Of a stretch of DNA of 64,000 bases, positions 42,801 through 55,353 are shown one piece after another; position 1 is the stretch's first letter, and each line of letters opens with the position of its first letter. The position numbers were made by a program, and so were the translations under genes. The notes beneath the pieces are model-generated. The model was not told where the DNA came from and did not search any database. It saw nothing but the letters and a program-made list of their open reading frames with translations. The stretch is from Trichoplax adhaerens (Eukaryota > Placozoa > Uniplacotomia > Trichoplacea > Trichoplacidae), in NCBI RefSeq assembly GCF_000150275.1, contig NW_002060943.1:6378299-6442298 (forward strand), written 5' to 3'.

Positions 42801-45800
42801 GATAGCTTCGCTGTGCATACTGAGAAGTAGTCAAAGTAAAAATGAATTTAAAACATTTATAGCTCTAATTTGAGACAAATCCTTCCTATGATGTATTAGT
42901 GCTATTATCTAACTATATGAATTTCTTAGGAAAAGTTATAATCGATGATTACGTAAAATCTTGATTAGATACTGAACACGCATGTATTAGTGCTGGTGTT
43001 ATAAATACCAATGACAGCAACACGATCCAATGATTTAGAATACATTATACTAAAGAATTTTTATAAGGTATTGGTGATCGTAATCTAGGAGAAAACTACT
43101 AGTCAAAGCATGCAGTGGTATAAGTTGTATCTAATACTTAGTCTAAAATAAGCATTCGCTATCTTACTCAGGAAGCCATTGAAGGATTCTGCAAGTTTGC
43201 CGTATAATGGTGTTAACTTGAATTTTCTTATCAATTTCCTTTCGTAAAGTCTGTAATTTTACTGTAACTACTATATAAAGTTTAGTCTTTTTAGTTTGAT
43301 AACAGGATGCATCTCTTGGTGCTTATGATTGCAGTATATTGGAGTCGATTTTACGAACAACTAAAATTTAACGTAATCTATATCTACAAAGCTCAATGGA
43401 GTTATAAATTCCCGTAAATTTCTTTGGATTGCATTAGATTGATTTGATTTCGCCAGTAATTCAAAGGTGTAGTTGCATCATCCTAAATTGAAAGTATGCT
43501 GAAAAACATATTTATTTCATTACCATAGTATTCGTACAGTTTTATTGAAAACTGATAATTTATAATGTCTTTCACTAACTTACATATTGGTAAAAGTGTA
43601 GCGATAAGAAATATTCGCTTGCACCACCTCCGATCGTGGGGGTAAATTTCAGACACATTCAAAGTATGACGAGGGACCACAATTTTTACTGTAGATCAAA
43701 AGGTTTAGTCCTTGTACCGTGCAAAGTAATGCAGAAATATGCTTATTTGATTTAGGCTCGAGATAAATTACGAAGAGGCAGAAGGCGTTTGTATACCACG
43801 TAGCTTTCTCTATAGCAATTATACCCAGTATTGTCAAGAAGCGAATATTCATGCCGTTAATGCTGCTAACTTTGGAAAGGTATTTTAATAATAACTACAA
43901 CAGTTTGAATTTATTGCTGTAAATTATCTATAGATCATCATAAACCAATGATAAATTCATATCAATTATCTACACGTTTTAGATGATGCTAAAATTGTGC
44001 CATCATCATCCCTAATTAATACTCGTCTAATGCAGACTCAAATTTGATAATTATATCTTTAGATATGTGTATACTATACGCACATTAACAACATTAAGTG
44101 CTAAGTAATGATCCTTTTTTATCGTGGAGTATTTCCTTTCCAATGTGATTTCGGTTTATTACTTTAGATATAGCGAATAAAAAATCTTAATTTTATGCCA
44201 TCAAGATGTCTGTATATCATGTATTATTATGACAGTAATAATTTTACTTTCTTTACGTTAGTATCCATCCTAATTTATTTCAATGATTTTGGCTTAAACT
44301 ATGTAGATTCTTCGCCAAGAATTTCCGAAAGTTTTGACAAGGAGATTGGGTCATCGCGGAAGATCAAAGTATGGTACTCATTTAGGATCGCATTAAAATT
44401 TTACTATTGATGTCAAAAAATACCCTTCTATACTTATGTATCACTAGCCGTATATTTTAAATTTTGAAAAATTCGTTTAAATCTTTGATTGTTTACAACA
44501 GATATGCGCAAAATGAGTTGGATATTTATATTTGGAAGATAATTAAGTAATTAATTAGAATTTCTTTAAATCTTTCTTTAGGTATCACTATTACGGAATT
44601 TGTATTAAGGAGACTTCGGAATTCTATAAAGAAATATACGGAAGAAAGATGCTTATTCGGTAAGATCAGTATTCATATTACTATTATATATCATTACCAC
44701 TACATTTCTAAATTAGGAAACAATGCTTAGTAACAGTCAAGTTAGATTCGAAAGTGTTGATGATATAATAGCATAATTTTTTTGCTGTAAACTCAAATTG
44801 AAGTAATACTTACTAGCAAGCTAAATTAGGGAGGCAAAATTGTCATATCCATGGTAATTATTATGGTTAAACTACAAAAATGGTGCGAAGATGTTACTCA
44901 TATTTTTTTCAGTGAAAAGAAGCATCACAATAATAAAACTTACATAATTATCTTATAGACCCTTTTTTTTTATTGTACAAGTATTATACACCTATCATTA
45001 CAATTCACGATTTGTTTCTAAATTACAATATCATTTCTTCCACACGGTGATTCTGCAATGAAACAGGGAAGAATTATCACGAAAGTCGGAGAAAAGGGTA
45101 CATAGAAAATCCTGAATAGCTTGTATCTTCACTTATTGAAAAGAGCAATCGATATTTATCAGTTATACGAATGTAAACAGTTGTGACGTAGTAAAACTAT
45201 TCTATTAAATTCCTATTAACATGAGCCAAGATTTATTCCTAAGATTTGTTACAGATCGGTATTAATAAATTGAGTTATAGCTTTAGGCGGAAATTTATTT
45301 AACAATCTTAATCAGATTATGCTGATGAAATAAGTGGTTCTATATTTGATATAATTTTAAAGGCTCAACAATTATAATAAGAGTGGTGCTAAAAGATACA
45401 GGAGTGTTCAAGTTTTAGTTAAAAATAATGATAACACTTTAAATAAGTTATAGAAACTTTGAGATATAGTTTTCTGATAGAAATATATATTTCTATCCTT
45501 TGAATTGCACCAGAAATAAATAAAATAGAATCTTTCCCGGTATATATCGCCTTAATGATTTTCTTGTCGAATTTTTTAGTTTGAAGGCGAGCATGGGATT
45601 TCACAAGTTCAAAATGCCTTAGATTTGCCTAATATTGATGACTGTTGTATTCCTTCTGACTTACCTCAAGACAAAGTTAGTTGCTTTGATTCTTTGATAG
45701 GAAATTTCTATGCGTTTAAGTACTTATTAAAACGCTTAAATAATGTATATATATTCTTTCGCTGGGTTTTATTACAGATTATCACCTTTACTTTAATGTA

Positions 45801-48800
45801 TTCGACTCACTGCCAGCGTATCTTAAGCACCTCGAGTACTCACAACTTTACTGAAGTATGTATCACGTAAGATATAATTATTAGTAAGAAAATATATTGC
45901 TAGAAGGTACTGCATAATTATTTTACAGCAGTAGTCTTCATAATGGTAATGCTTGTCCGCTGTTAGACGTATTATCTTTATTATTTATTATTATTTGTAT
46001 AATCGACCTAGTTAAAAATATTTTGATGTAATTTTTGTCTACAATTTTGTTTAGACATGTGATTTCTTAATTCATTTCTGGCAAATGCTACCACCTCATT
46101 TATATGATATCTTAAATACAGATATTGTAGTTAAGATTGTTGTCGTCTATGATTTATTGGTTTATAAGGTAAGTTAGAGGCGTAAGTCTAGATCCTGATT
46201 AAACTATTATATCTGATAATTATTTCTAAATGGAATTAAAAAAGAACTAATTGTGCTAGTCTGATTACAAGTATTAAGTAGCTCACTATAATAGGCCTTA
46301 GCTTAATTGCTAGTAAGGCTAGTATATAATTGATTTCGACAGATCTTTCAAAGTATTTAAATGCTGCATAATTAGTCAATTTTAAGCTGTAAACTTGGAT
46401 TCTTAAATTTTAACCGACATAACTATCAACGTTTAATTTTTAGGCCCTTTGCCAATTTTTAAAGCCCAATCCTCAAGAGTTACTACCTGCAAAGTAAATA
46501 TATCGGTCTAAGCGGAATCTTATTTGCTATTCACTGTCTCTAAACTTACAAACTGATAATTGATTTTTTTTATCTATTTTAAGCTATGATTGAAAGGAAG
46601 GCTATAAATTTGATCATACGTTTTTAAATCTTGAAACCTATCTAGGTTATCCGCAGGTGCTAGAACTTTTGGCAAGAATTTGCTATGTAAAATTAAAGAA
46701 GCGTTAAGTGATTCTATGCAACAGCTGAGGTCGGCAAAGCTTCGGGGTAGGTTCATATAGTTGACTCACAAATTCTTTCATTTTACCATAAATATGGGTA
46801 TAATAACTAATGGAGTAAATTTATAATTATACAAAAAATTTAATACCGTAAAATTCACTTAATTTGTTTCTTTTGCAACAGTGGCAGAATACTTTTGTTT
46901 AATGCTTATGCGCTTAACAACTATAAATCACATATTCCAGGTATGATTAATTTCGGTAGGCCTTTTCCAATAACGTATATTGATGAATATATGCTTCCTC
47001 AGTCAATTCTATAATTAGATATATATTTACTCCATCGTCTATCAGAATTGACATTAAATATGATGATAGATATCTGATTTTTAATATATTGAGTTCATAT
47101 CATGAATATAGAAATAGATAATGGTATTGTTATTAGTATCTTTATATCGAATTATCTCTTTATATACCTTATAGGAATCTCAATTAATACTTGGTAGTAG
47201 ACTGTACATGGAGAAGATGCTACGTGATTGGCAGAATATAGATGTGAAGGAAATTTGTAACCAAAGCCTACAGTTGATAAATATCACCCCCATGAAGCAT
47301 CGAATACTTGCCAAAAAGATTAGCAAGTGTAAGTTGTATTTCACGATAAAGATAAATGTGAAGCTTCCACTGGTCGCTAGTTATCATAAGTAAAAATATT
47401 TTTATGCTATTGATTTGTAATTGTAAAATATCGGTAAAAAATTTATGAACAATCTAATATTGATTTAATGGATTTGATAACGCAATGACCTTATAATGGC
47501 CTGTCTTACCAAAATAATTTATTATGAATCGGTAATTTTTTAGCTTGCAAAGAATTTGAAAAATTGCTTGAAAATAAGGGGAATCGTGCGACAATTATGA
47601 AATGGTTACATGTGATTGTGGATAGATTTATTCTTAAAGTTTGTAAAAGCCAGTTAATATTAGCAATTCATCTATATATAAATAGTGAGAATTAAAATTA
47701 TTAATATTACCTCGTACATTTTCGACTAGAAAAAAATGAAGAGGTACAATCGATTGCAAAGATGTAAACAACTTATGATGATTTGGAATTATTTTACATC
47801 AAGAGTTATTCGCGAGTTAACACTGCACGGAGCCGATAGCTTTGGTAAAGAAGGAGATGATGTTAATTCTACTTAAATTCACTAAGCCACTAATTCACTA
47901 TTTTGATGTACCAAATTGCCCTAGGTCATTTTCATTTAATTAACATGCTATGTAGCGAGTATTTAATGTATTTGTTGGAGGAAATCAGAAATGATGAAAG
48001 GCTAAAATTAAATTTAAATATGCTAAGGAAGGAACCAATTAAAGGTAAACATAAATAATAGGCATTAATGACGAGTCCAAGTTCAAAATTTTGTTCCCTA
48101 GCTTTAGTTTATATCTTTGATTGTTAATACTGTTCCTATAGGATAGATTCACTTAATCGATATCATAGCATATCAATATATTTGCATGCAATTATGATTC
48201 TGTGACTGGTTAATACAGCAGATAATTTCCTCATTTAATGAGAAAGTCAAATGTATAATGGATTGTTAATTTCATTTATACTTTATAACAGAGTATATTC
48301 ATGTACTTCATATCAATTTTAGCCATAAAGTTTAGCACTTATTTTTCGTATCTTTAAACCACTAAATGATGTTGTAAAATTGAACAACTAGATTTATGCT
48401 AATAAATTTGAATTCAAACTATTTATCTAATGAATGATCTGTTATTTGTGTTATGTTGAATTGGCTAACTATATTTTTCATCTTGTTACTTCTTCAACTG
48501 AAATTTTGTAAAATAAGAAATTCATTAGGCGAAATTTGCGTTTTTACTGCTTTTAGACTGAAGATTAAGTAAAAATCAGTATACCTTCGTAGCATATTTT
48601 AAATTATTCTAACTGTTATATAGATATCAGATTGATGATAGAACTCTTTAAAAGCAATCCACGGATCAAAAATTCAAGTTTAAATTCCACAAAGATTTCA
48701 ATGGACCAGTCAAAGCAGCAAATACTAGAAGATCAACCTACTTTTGATATTTTTGCAGATCCAACTGTCGACACCATTTCTCCTGATCGTAATACAATGA

Positions 48801-49367
48801 GGAAATCTGTGGATTGCTTATACTATGAAACATCAACTATTGAGTCTTTGAATGATTCTGGAGATTTGTAAGTGACAGTTTTGTGATCCTATAACTGGTT
48901 ATTACTTATTTATTAAGAACATAGAACCTAATTATTAAAATTATCATATCTTTGGGTATGGTGCGCGGTTTTTAAGTGCGGCTATATTAATTTTTGAAAG
49001 TGTATCTTTATCAATAAATATTTATGAATTTGCTAACGGCATTTTTAATTTGTTGCATAAATTTAGTATTACTATTCTTTTTTTAATTTGTTATTGATGG
49101 GCGCTATTTGATATAATTTAATATGATTAGGTATTTACTTATTAAATCTACGTCTAATTACTTGATAGTGATTGGAGTGAAGACTGCAGTATCTTTGAAT
49201 ACGACATCGATCTGCTACAGAATGATCTTTATCAACAAGATCAACAACTAATCTATGGAAATGGTAATGGAACTTCACAGAATATAAATTTATTTCATCC
49301 CAATCAGTATGCATATGGAATAAATGACGGTCAAATTAATACACCAAATCCATATATTGAGATATAA
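39849..49367 (+). CDS. RFX4/6-type winged-helix transcription factor
   Basis: Nineteen exons: 39849-39904, 40177-40298, 42670-42709, 43756-43879, 44307-44368, 44582-44659, 45067-45097, 45580-45675, 45778-45855, 46055-46168, 46444-46493, 46664-46746, 46882-46940, 47175-47328, 47544-47638, 47730-47844, 47925-48044, 48624-48867, 49169-49367. Phases agree throughout; 1,920 nt, 639 aa. The RFX DNA-binding domain (about 67-148) is clear: NHSTPVVLKW, AEGVCIPRSFLY, VNAANFGK, LRQEFP, LTRRLGHRGRSKYHYYGI. Then follow the extended dimerisation regions seen in RFX4/RFX6: YSTHCQRIL, FLIHFWQMLPPHL, DWQNIDVKEI, WNYFTSRVIRELTLHGADSFG, FHLINMLCSEYLMYLLEE. The N-terminal SWIE block recalls RFX4. RFX factors bind X-box promoters, often of ciliary genes. 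The 31-bp exon at 45067 and the first two exons are the least certain; a frame starting near 44195 is an out-of-frame shadow of the real exon 44307-44368. Confidence 0.93.
41281..41321. repeat. AAT/ATT microsatellite
   Basis: A run of AAT units followed by their complement (CATCATTATTATTAG), which could form a small hairpin, in intron 2 of the RFX gene. Confidence 0.7.
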
Positions 49368-49480
49368 TGGACGTTCCTATTTTTTACATCAATATTTTGC
49401 AGCAGTATATTAGTACAATTATCTATTTTGATGTCTCTCTTTAAAACATGGGCGAGAATTTAATCTGGAAAAATCTATCT

Positions 49481-49486
49481 AATAAA
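49481..49486 (+). terminator. Candidate polyadenylation signal of the RFX gene
   Basis: AATAAA 114 bases after the RFX stop codon, the first such hexamer downstream. Confidence 0.5.
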
Positions 49487-50581
49487 TCTAATATGATACA
49501 GCATCTGATCTTAAAGCCTTATTGGGAGAAATTTTTACTAACGTATTTAAGAATTATTCATCTGTATAAAGCGACTAATCATAACATTTCAATGATTAAC
49601 ATTAATCGTACATATACCATACATACAGTGTGTTATTTGTTAGTATTCCAGTTGTAGCCTAATCGTTGGGCTTCTTAAGTGGCAAATTTAATTATTCTCT
49701 TAGCCACATATCTCTTAACGCAGAATTTTATTTTAAATTTTGAATGTCACTCATAACTGATCATTAACGTAAAGTTTGCATTTACTGATGTGAATTTAAT
49801 TCAAAGAACATGGTTAATGTGTTGCTTTCAATATCCTAGCGATTCGTTAAGCTAGATGGTAAAAGAACGATAAGTATACATTACCGGAAAGTAATCAATT
49901 ATCAGCATAAAATAAGTACGAACAATGTATAGTTTAATATGTTGCTTGCAGTACTCTAGCTATCATTTAAAGCTAGATAATTAAAAAGTTATGAGTTTTC
50001 TTTAAGGAATTTGTATATGGCCAATTTTACATGACGCGTGTATTTACTGCCATGAACCTTAATAATTTGATCTTTCTGATCCAAACATGCCTTAATTTTC
50101 TGTTAAACTATCAGATCTAAATGATTACGGCTATTGCATAATATAACCATTGCAGTAGATAAAACAAAAATAGAATTAATTTTTTAATATAATAAAACTT
50201 ATCTAATTTTAGCAATTTATATTCACAGTCTATAGCGGTAAAGCCTTTAACCTTATTTTCTACTTTCAGATGAAATTAATACAAATAAATTAATAGTCAG
50301 CCCAATATTCAACTTTTACTTTTATTTCAATAACTGTTTTGTTAATAACAAATTGTTTGTATGTTTAGAAATTATCTGCCACTAATAATTAAGTAAAATA
50401 ATAATGTATTTTTTCCTCTATTGTGGGATACATATGATAATGAAGACCATCACGCTATCGCAAATAAAGATAATACCGTAATATTAACTCCAAAGCCATC
50501 TGAGAATAATAACGAGATGATCCTGCATGCTTCTATAATTACAATGATTGAGTTTTGTTTCAGGTTCAGTTTAGATGTTAT

Positions 50582-50587
50582 TTTATT
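50582..50587 (-). terminator. Candidate polyadenylation signal of REXO4
   Basis: TTTATT on the plus strand reads AATAAA on the minus strand, about 100 bases past the REXO4 stop. Confidence 0.45.
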
Positions 50588-50685
50588 ACGTTTCAGAAAG
50601 GGATAGACTGAGTCTATTATGTTACATATATCAGATATAAAATGACAACATACTTATAAAGTTCTGTCTAAGATATATTAATCAA

Positions 50686-52509
50686 TTACATGCTTGTTTT
50701 AATACGGTTGTGAGGCTTTTTCTTTTGCAGGGATAATTCCCATTCTTTCTTAAAACGATTATACAATTGAATGCAGGCTCTTGCATCTTCAACTGATGAA
50801 TGCTGACCAATTTGGATATCTAAACCTAGAATTTCTTTTGCTAATTTTCGTAATGATGGTGTATGGCCCTTGTTTACCTGACGAAAAAAACTAAAGGTTG
50901 ACGTATCCCTGAGTCGCTTTTTTGGATGTCCTAACATTAATTGCTTTAGATCATTCTTGATAGCATGGCCAACCAAAGTACGTCCTTGAATAATTTCAAA
51001 GACTTCAGTTTGAACAGTAGCAAAATCAGGAGCATTGAGCAAGTTGTCAGCAATAATTCCGCTAACGGGTGTTCTATAATCGGTCACTTTCTCAATTGGC
51101 TTAACATACTTATCATAGATGGTTTCTCCATAACTATTAACAATTGAAACTCGCGCTAAAGCGCTTTCTTTTCCATCGTATCCAATTCCAACCATTTCAC
51201 AATCCAAGGCAATAACTGCTGTTGTTTTTTTACTGTACAATGATAATATCGAGACGTAAATAAACTTGCCTACCGAAACTATTTAAACTACTTTAATCCA
51301 TTACATTTAATGTCACAAGAGGTACCTTTCCTCCGCATTAACGGATTGTTCTGGCTGGGAAAGGACAGGAGTAACTGCCGATTGGCGTATTTGTTCACTT
51401 TTGGTCTGCATTTCAGCCATTTGGATGTCTTCATAATTGACATCGTCAAACCAGATCTGATTCTGGCTATTCTTGTTATCCTGTACACTATCATTTTTAT
51501 GTTGATTTCCATGTGTATTTTTCTTCCAATTACCGCCCGATTTCTTACGATAGAATTTCTTAGGTATCTTCTCATCCTTTTTAGTTAGCTCCTGGAATAT
51601 GAAAAAATATTCTTGAAAGATTTATTTCTTTATATTAGTAATCCAAGTGAACGCACTTGTCAATCTCAAGCTTGATAAGGAAAAACTTTTTGTCAGTATT
51701 GAATCTACTGTAAGCTAAATGTTTCAATCTACACCTTTAAATATATCATGCAGTTTAGAACTATCGAAGTTGTAATAATTTTGTATTACGCATTTCATAC
51801 CCATTCAATCATTGACATGATTGTCTACAATAGTTTATTGAATTAAGAGAACATTTCGTACAAAATAACCTTGCCGTCTAAGAAGTAGGGTGATGAAACA
51901 GAATTTTAATATGATCTACGTAGTCAACGATGTATTCTTATTCATTTTTATCGTTTAATTCATTACACTAAGCCATTAAAATAAAAAATCGATTGGACTA
52001 GTCTCCTACGTCCATCTCATCGTCATCTAACTGCAGTGTATTACCGATGGTGGTTAGATAATGCATTCATCCTATCGTCTACTAACTTACACAATATACT
52101 GTACGGGATGACAGTTTCTGAAAAATCGGCTAAACAGCCAGTAAAGCAGCCAGTAGTTGACTAGTAAAGACAATTTGATGTACAGTACTCGACGAAGAAG
52201 TTGTTGTTGATTGATTTTACTTTGCTATACGAAACAAACAACATACAGTAGTACAGTGCGTGTTCTATAGCTACAACAGCCTGCGTACAGAAATGGTACT
52301 GCCTATTTTTACCAGCAATAGCGAATCTGCCTTGCACTGTACTTTGCTACTACCTTTTGTAATAGTTTCCAGTTATCCATTCCAGATTGTTTGTTCCTCT
52401 GCATGACTAACTGGATGCATTCTTGAGAAATTTTCTCTTTGGATGCCTCACTCTTCTTACTGTGAGTCCTTTTGCGACGATCTGGATTACGATGCTTGGA
52501 TTTAGCCAT
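50686..52509 (-). CDS. REXO4: REXO4-like DEDDh 3'-5' RNA exonuclease
   Basis: Three exons on the minus strand: 52509-52354, 51591-51326, 51232-50686; 322 aa (human about 422). Exon 1 codes a basic, nucleolar-type N-terminus (HRNPDRRKRTHSKK) and NWKLLQK, which matches the NWKALQ block of vertebrate REXO4. Exon 2 codes the linker ending in WFDDV, also diagnostic. Exon 3 codes the exonuclease domain from about residue 145: ALDCEMVG (Asp151, Glu153), VSGI, LVGHAIKNDLKQL (Exo II), DHPKK-like GHPKKRLRDT, and HSSVEDARA (Exo III His and Asp). All DEDDh metal and catalytic residues are present, so it should be active. The family acts in nucleolar rRNA processing (yeast Rex4). The join 51326/51232 creates ESKKTTAVIALDCEMVG. 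The protein is shorter than the human one because the linker is short. Confidence 0.93.
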
Positions 52510-52653
52510 TGCAATTTCTCAATGTCGACGAATGAAACTACTGTACTGTATATCCCAAAATAAGTCCACCAAAAAGTATCCACTCGATTATTTACAGCTA
52601 GCTAGGATGATCATCTGGATCAAGAATAGAGATAGAAACTACGTTAGTCAACC
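52510..52653. promoter_or_regulatory. Probable bidirectional promoter region
   Basis: The 144 bases between the REXO4 start codon (minus) and an ATG on the plus strand at 52654. If the plus-strand gene is real, both use this short region. GTAC-containing palindromes are dense on both sides. Confidence 0.35.
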
Positions 52654-53162
52654 ATGGCAAAATGCAGAACTGAGCATCAATATACTATGCAAGTTCTGCA
52701 ATGCAAAGTTGCAGAATTGCAGCAAAAGTTGCAAAGGTATCGAATGGCCCAACAGCAAGGGCCAATTGGCCATGCGCGTATGCAGTACAGTACGCTACAG
52801 TGCACAGTGTACAGTACGACCCTACCTATCGAGTGCTAGTCTTATGTAGCGTTCGTGGATAACGTTCATAACAACTGTAGTGATATGATGAGAGAGTGCA
52901 GTACTACACGTTAAGTCTACAGTCTACAGTATTATAATTCATACTGTACAGTACGGTACAGTACGGAACGGTATAGTACGAAACGGTGCAGTACCATAAA
53001 TCATCGTTCTTCGCATGAACAGTTACAGTACACTACACTACAGTACAGTACTGTACACTCTAGTTATTGTACTGTGGACAGGATGAGTACTTAACGTACT
53101 GCATTGCAGACTTTCGCTTCAAGAATCGACAAAGTCTTGGTGCCTCTTCCTGGCGAAAGATG
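52654..53162 (+). CDS. Possible short gene with a coiled-coil start, unrecognised, incomplete
   Basis: ATG in a good context (ACCATGG) starts a Gln-rich helix: MQVLQCKVAELQQKLQRYRMAQ, with heptad-like leucine spacing. A donor GTATGC follows at 52778 (phase 1). A candidate second exon at 53110-53162 (acceptor GCATTGCAG, donor GGTAATT) joins in the correct phase and codes HFRFKNRQSLGASSWRKM. A third coding-like block near 53472-53550 ends at a GGTAAAT donor, but I could not settle its frame. No family was recognised and no 3' end found before TMEM101. It may be a small lineage-specific gene, or chance reading. Confidence 0.35.
52775..53065. repeat. GTAC-palindrome-rich cluster 1
   Basis: Dense runs of ACAGTAC, GTACTGTAC, TACGGTACAG and related strings, nearly self-complementary and able to form many hairpins. 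A 22-base string at 52796-52817 occurs again, inverted, at 57564-57585. Confidence 0.65.
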
Positions 53163-54586
53163 GTAATTGACTTTTTGGTTGCTTAATTCTCATTCTCCAA
53201 TAAACTTGAAAGTGTAAATTGGGAATCATAGTATGATTAATTGATAGACGTACATGTATAGCGTTGAGTAGTAACTAATACGGATGGAAGATACATTATG
53301 ATAAGATCAAGTGTAAAGTTTGTACGCTCATCCTCTTTCCTCCTTTACCACGAATACACTAACTTATTTTGCTATATGAATTTTCTTATTCTCAAATATG
53401 TCCTTCAAAACTTCCTATTATGGCTTGGTCCAATCGGTAGTCTGCATTGTTTAATTTTCAAAGCTTACTAGTGGTGGTATTACTACTTATCTGCACGTGC
53501 GCCTACGTTCGCCTTCTGTGGCCACGATTACTACAAAGAGAACATACTGGGTAAATAACTATTCACTTAAAATGATAGTTCGTAAATGCTGTACGTAGAT
53601 GCTTGAATCAGGTTGATCTTATAGTTCTGATGTAGGAAAGGAGACAATATTTCGTACTAGTATTGTAGCTATCGATAGACAGTTTATTTTTGCCATGATA
53701 AATTATAACATCCAGTCCGAATGGATATATAGAGTGTATTTAGGCTTACATACATACTCCGATCGTATGAATAGTCGTTTTACGCATATTTTCTCATGAA
53801 CGAGCAAAACCCTAACATGATAGGAATGTACTGGACGTAGAGCGTAAAAGAGTTTAATTTACCTTCAATGCCTTTACTTGTAGTTAATATTACATCCTTA
53901 GCTTTTACCTTCTGCATTATACAAAAAATCAATCAAGTTATGTTGTAAGTGTATTATGTAGCTTATCAAAAATATAAATCATTACCACCGTTGATTTAGT
54001 ACGTATTACATAAATTTAAAATGAATCTTTCTACTGTTCTCTTGCCAGTTCATAAGTTAATCTCTTGATAACGGTACATTACCATGCAAGCTGCCAATTG
54101 TATCTAAATCAGACATTCTTACTTTTTGTATGGCTGTCATTTGTTATTTTAGGTACCGAAATTTCTTTTGGAAAGCGGGGAGAATAGGTACATTGAATAC
54201 TAACAACGAATGATAATGAAGTAGATATTCTTATGGGAATAAAGTTTCTGTGAATAACTATAGTGACTGATGCTCGTATGTCAGGGATTAATATAAAAAT
54301 CGAATAGATAATCGACTTCCATTCTTGCTGCAATGTTATAACTATGTGTAACTTGATAATCAATATTTGCCTATACTGTACGAAAAATCGTTTGATAATG
54401 GACGAATCATTCAGCATGGATAGAATTCTTTATAATTAATTATTGAAATCAGCATTGATCAGTAATTACGAAGTATACAGCGTGCATACATTGTAAAATC
54501 GCACTGTTTATGTAGATTTCCATTTGATGAAGTTATTGCTATACGAACGTCAGTGTACTTGTATGATGATATGTAGCTGTAGTTTG

Positions 54587-54868
54587 TTAGGCATTTTGTA
54601 CAACGATATGTTGTAGTTTAAATGAAGAGACTTTTAGAATGTTACTTTCTAATTGCAGGCGAGAGAAAAAGCCCTTATGTAGCTGTATTCTGTGTAGCAA
54701 TGGCTGTTTCGATTCTCGTCCTATAGGTGGAATGACAAGGTTGATCATACGCAACTCGAGGGAATTAATGCTTGGACTCCGATAATGGGTTATAAATTTT
54801 GTAAACAGATCTTGTCCAAGAACGATTATAATCAACAATTTCACTGTTGCTTTTCGCATTATTAACAA
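54587..54868 (-). pseudogene. Possible retroelement protease-region fragment
   Basis: A minus-strand frame reads VKLLIIIVLGQDLFTKF, then SINSLELRMINLVIPPIG. The pattern hydrophobic-LGxDFL..F, then ...LxL...IPPIG, recalls the end of retroelement aspartic proteases (ILGxDFL). No catalytic DTG was found and no reverse transcriptase follows. If real it is a short relic. The match is by eye only. A further open stretch on the same strand at 54109-54417 matches nothing I know. Confidence 0.25.
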
Positions 54869-55293
54869 ATTCTGGCGCTAGCATTCAGATAGAATTATTT
54901 AAAATTTGTCAATTTAAAGGTATATAATTCTCGATCAATATTAATTCTAGCCACACCTTCATGCTATAAATATCGCATGATTTTTGTATCTGTCAATTCT
55001 GATGTTAATTGCAATGTCAAGTGTATATAATAAAGGAAAGATAGTTGGACTAGCCCTAAATCATCTCAAATCGTAGTTCACCGGAATTTGGATTGCAAGG
55101 AATTAGCTTGGACTTATAATATCGTACGCTGAAAACAGAAAATTAAAGTTTATTTACCGTAATGTTTAAATGAAATTACACGGCTCACAACGATATACCA
55201 GCAGTTGATAATTAATCGCAACCAGAACAATGCATCACTCATTTGGTATAAACTACATAAAAAAGTGAATTATACCTCTCTCTCAATATATAA

Positions 55294-55299
55294 TTTATT
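55294..55299 (-). terminator. Candidate polyadenylation signal of TMEM101
   Basis: TTTATT on the plus strand (AATAAA on the minus strand), 55 bases past the TMEM101 stop. Confidence 0.5.
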
Positions 55300-55353
55300 A
55301 GCCCTTAACTATTAGCATAATTTTAATAAAAAGTAAAAAATTTATATACTGTA

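Larger units (their letters stand above)
49368..50685. other. Convergent 3' intergenic region between RFX and REXO4
   Basis: The RFX gene (+) and REXO4 (-) point toward each other here, so both 3' untranslated regions fall in this stretch. The frames at 49448-49657 and 50421-50606 are AT-driven and match nothing I know. Confidence 0.55.

Noticed and set aside
44195-44410. Plus-strand frame ending in a Ser/Lys-rich stretch
   Set aside because: The true RFX exon 44307-44368 uses another frame (ILRQEFP...LTRRLGHRGRSK); this frame is its shadow.
45625-45870. Single 81-codon frame
   Set aside because: It runs through an intron; the real coding parts are 45580-45675 and 45778-45855 of the RFX gene.
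51288-51588. Long frames on both strands
   Set aside because: They overlap REXO4 exon 2 (51591-51326) in wrong frames; the right frame carries the REXO4 WFDDV signature.
52472-52849. 125-codon plus-strand frame over the REXO4 start
   Set aside because: Antisense to REXO4 exon 1 and running into GTAC-palindrome DNA; the ATG frame at 52654 is more plausible.
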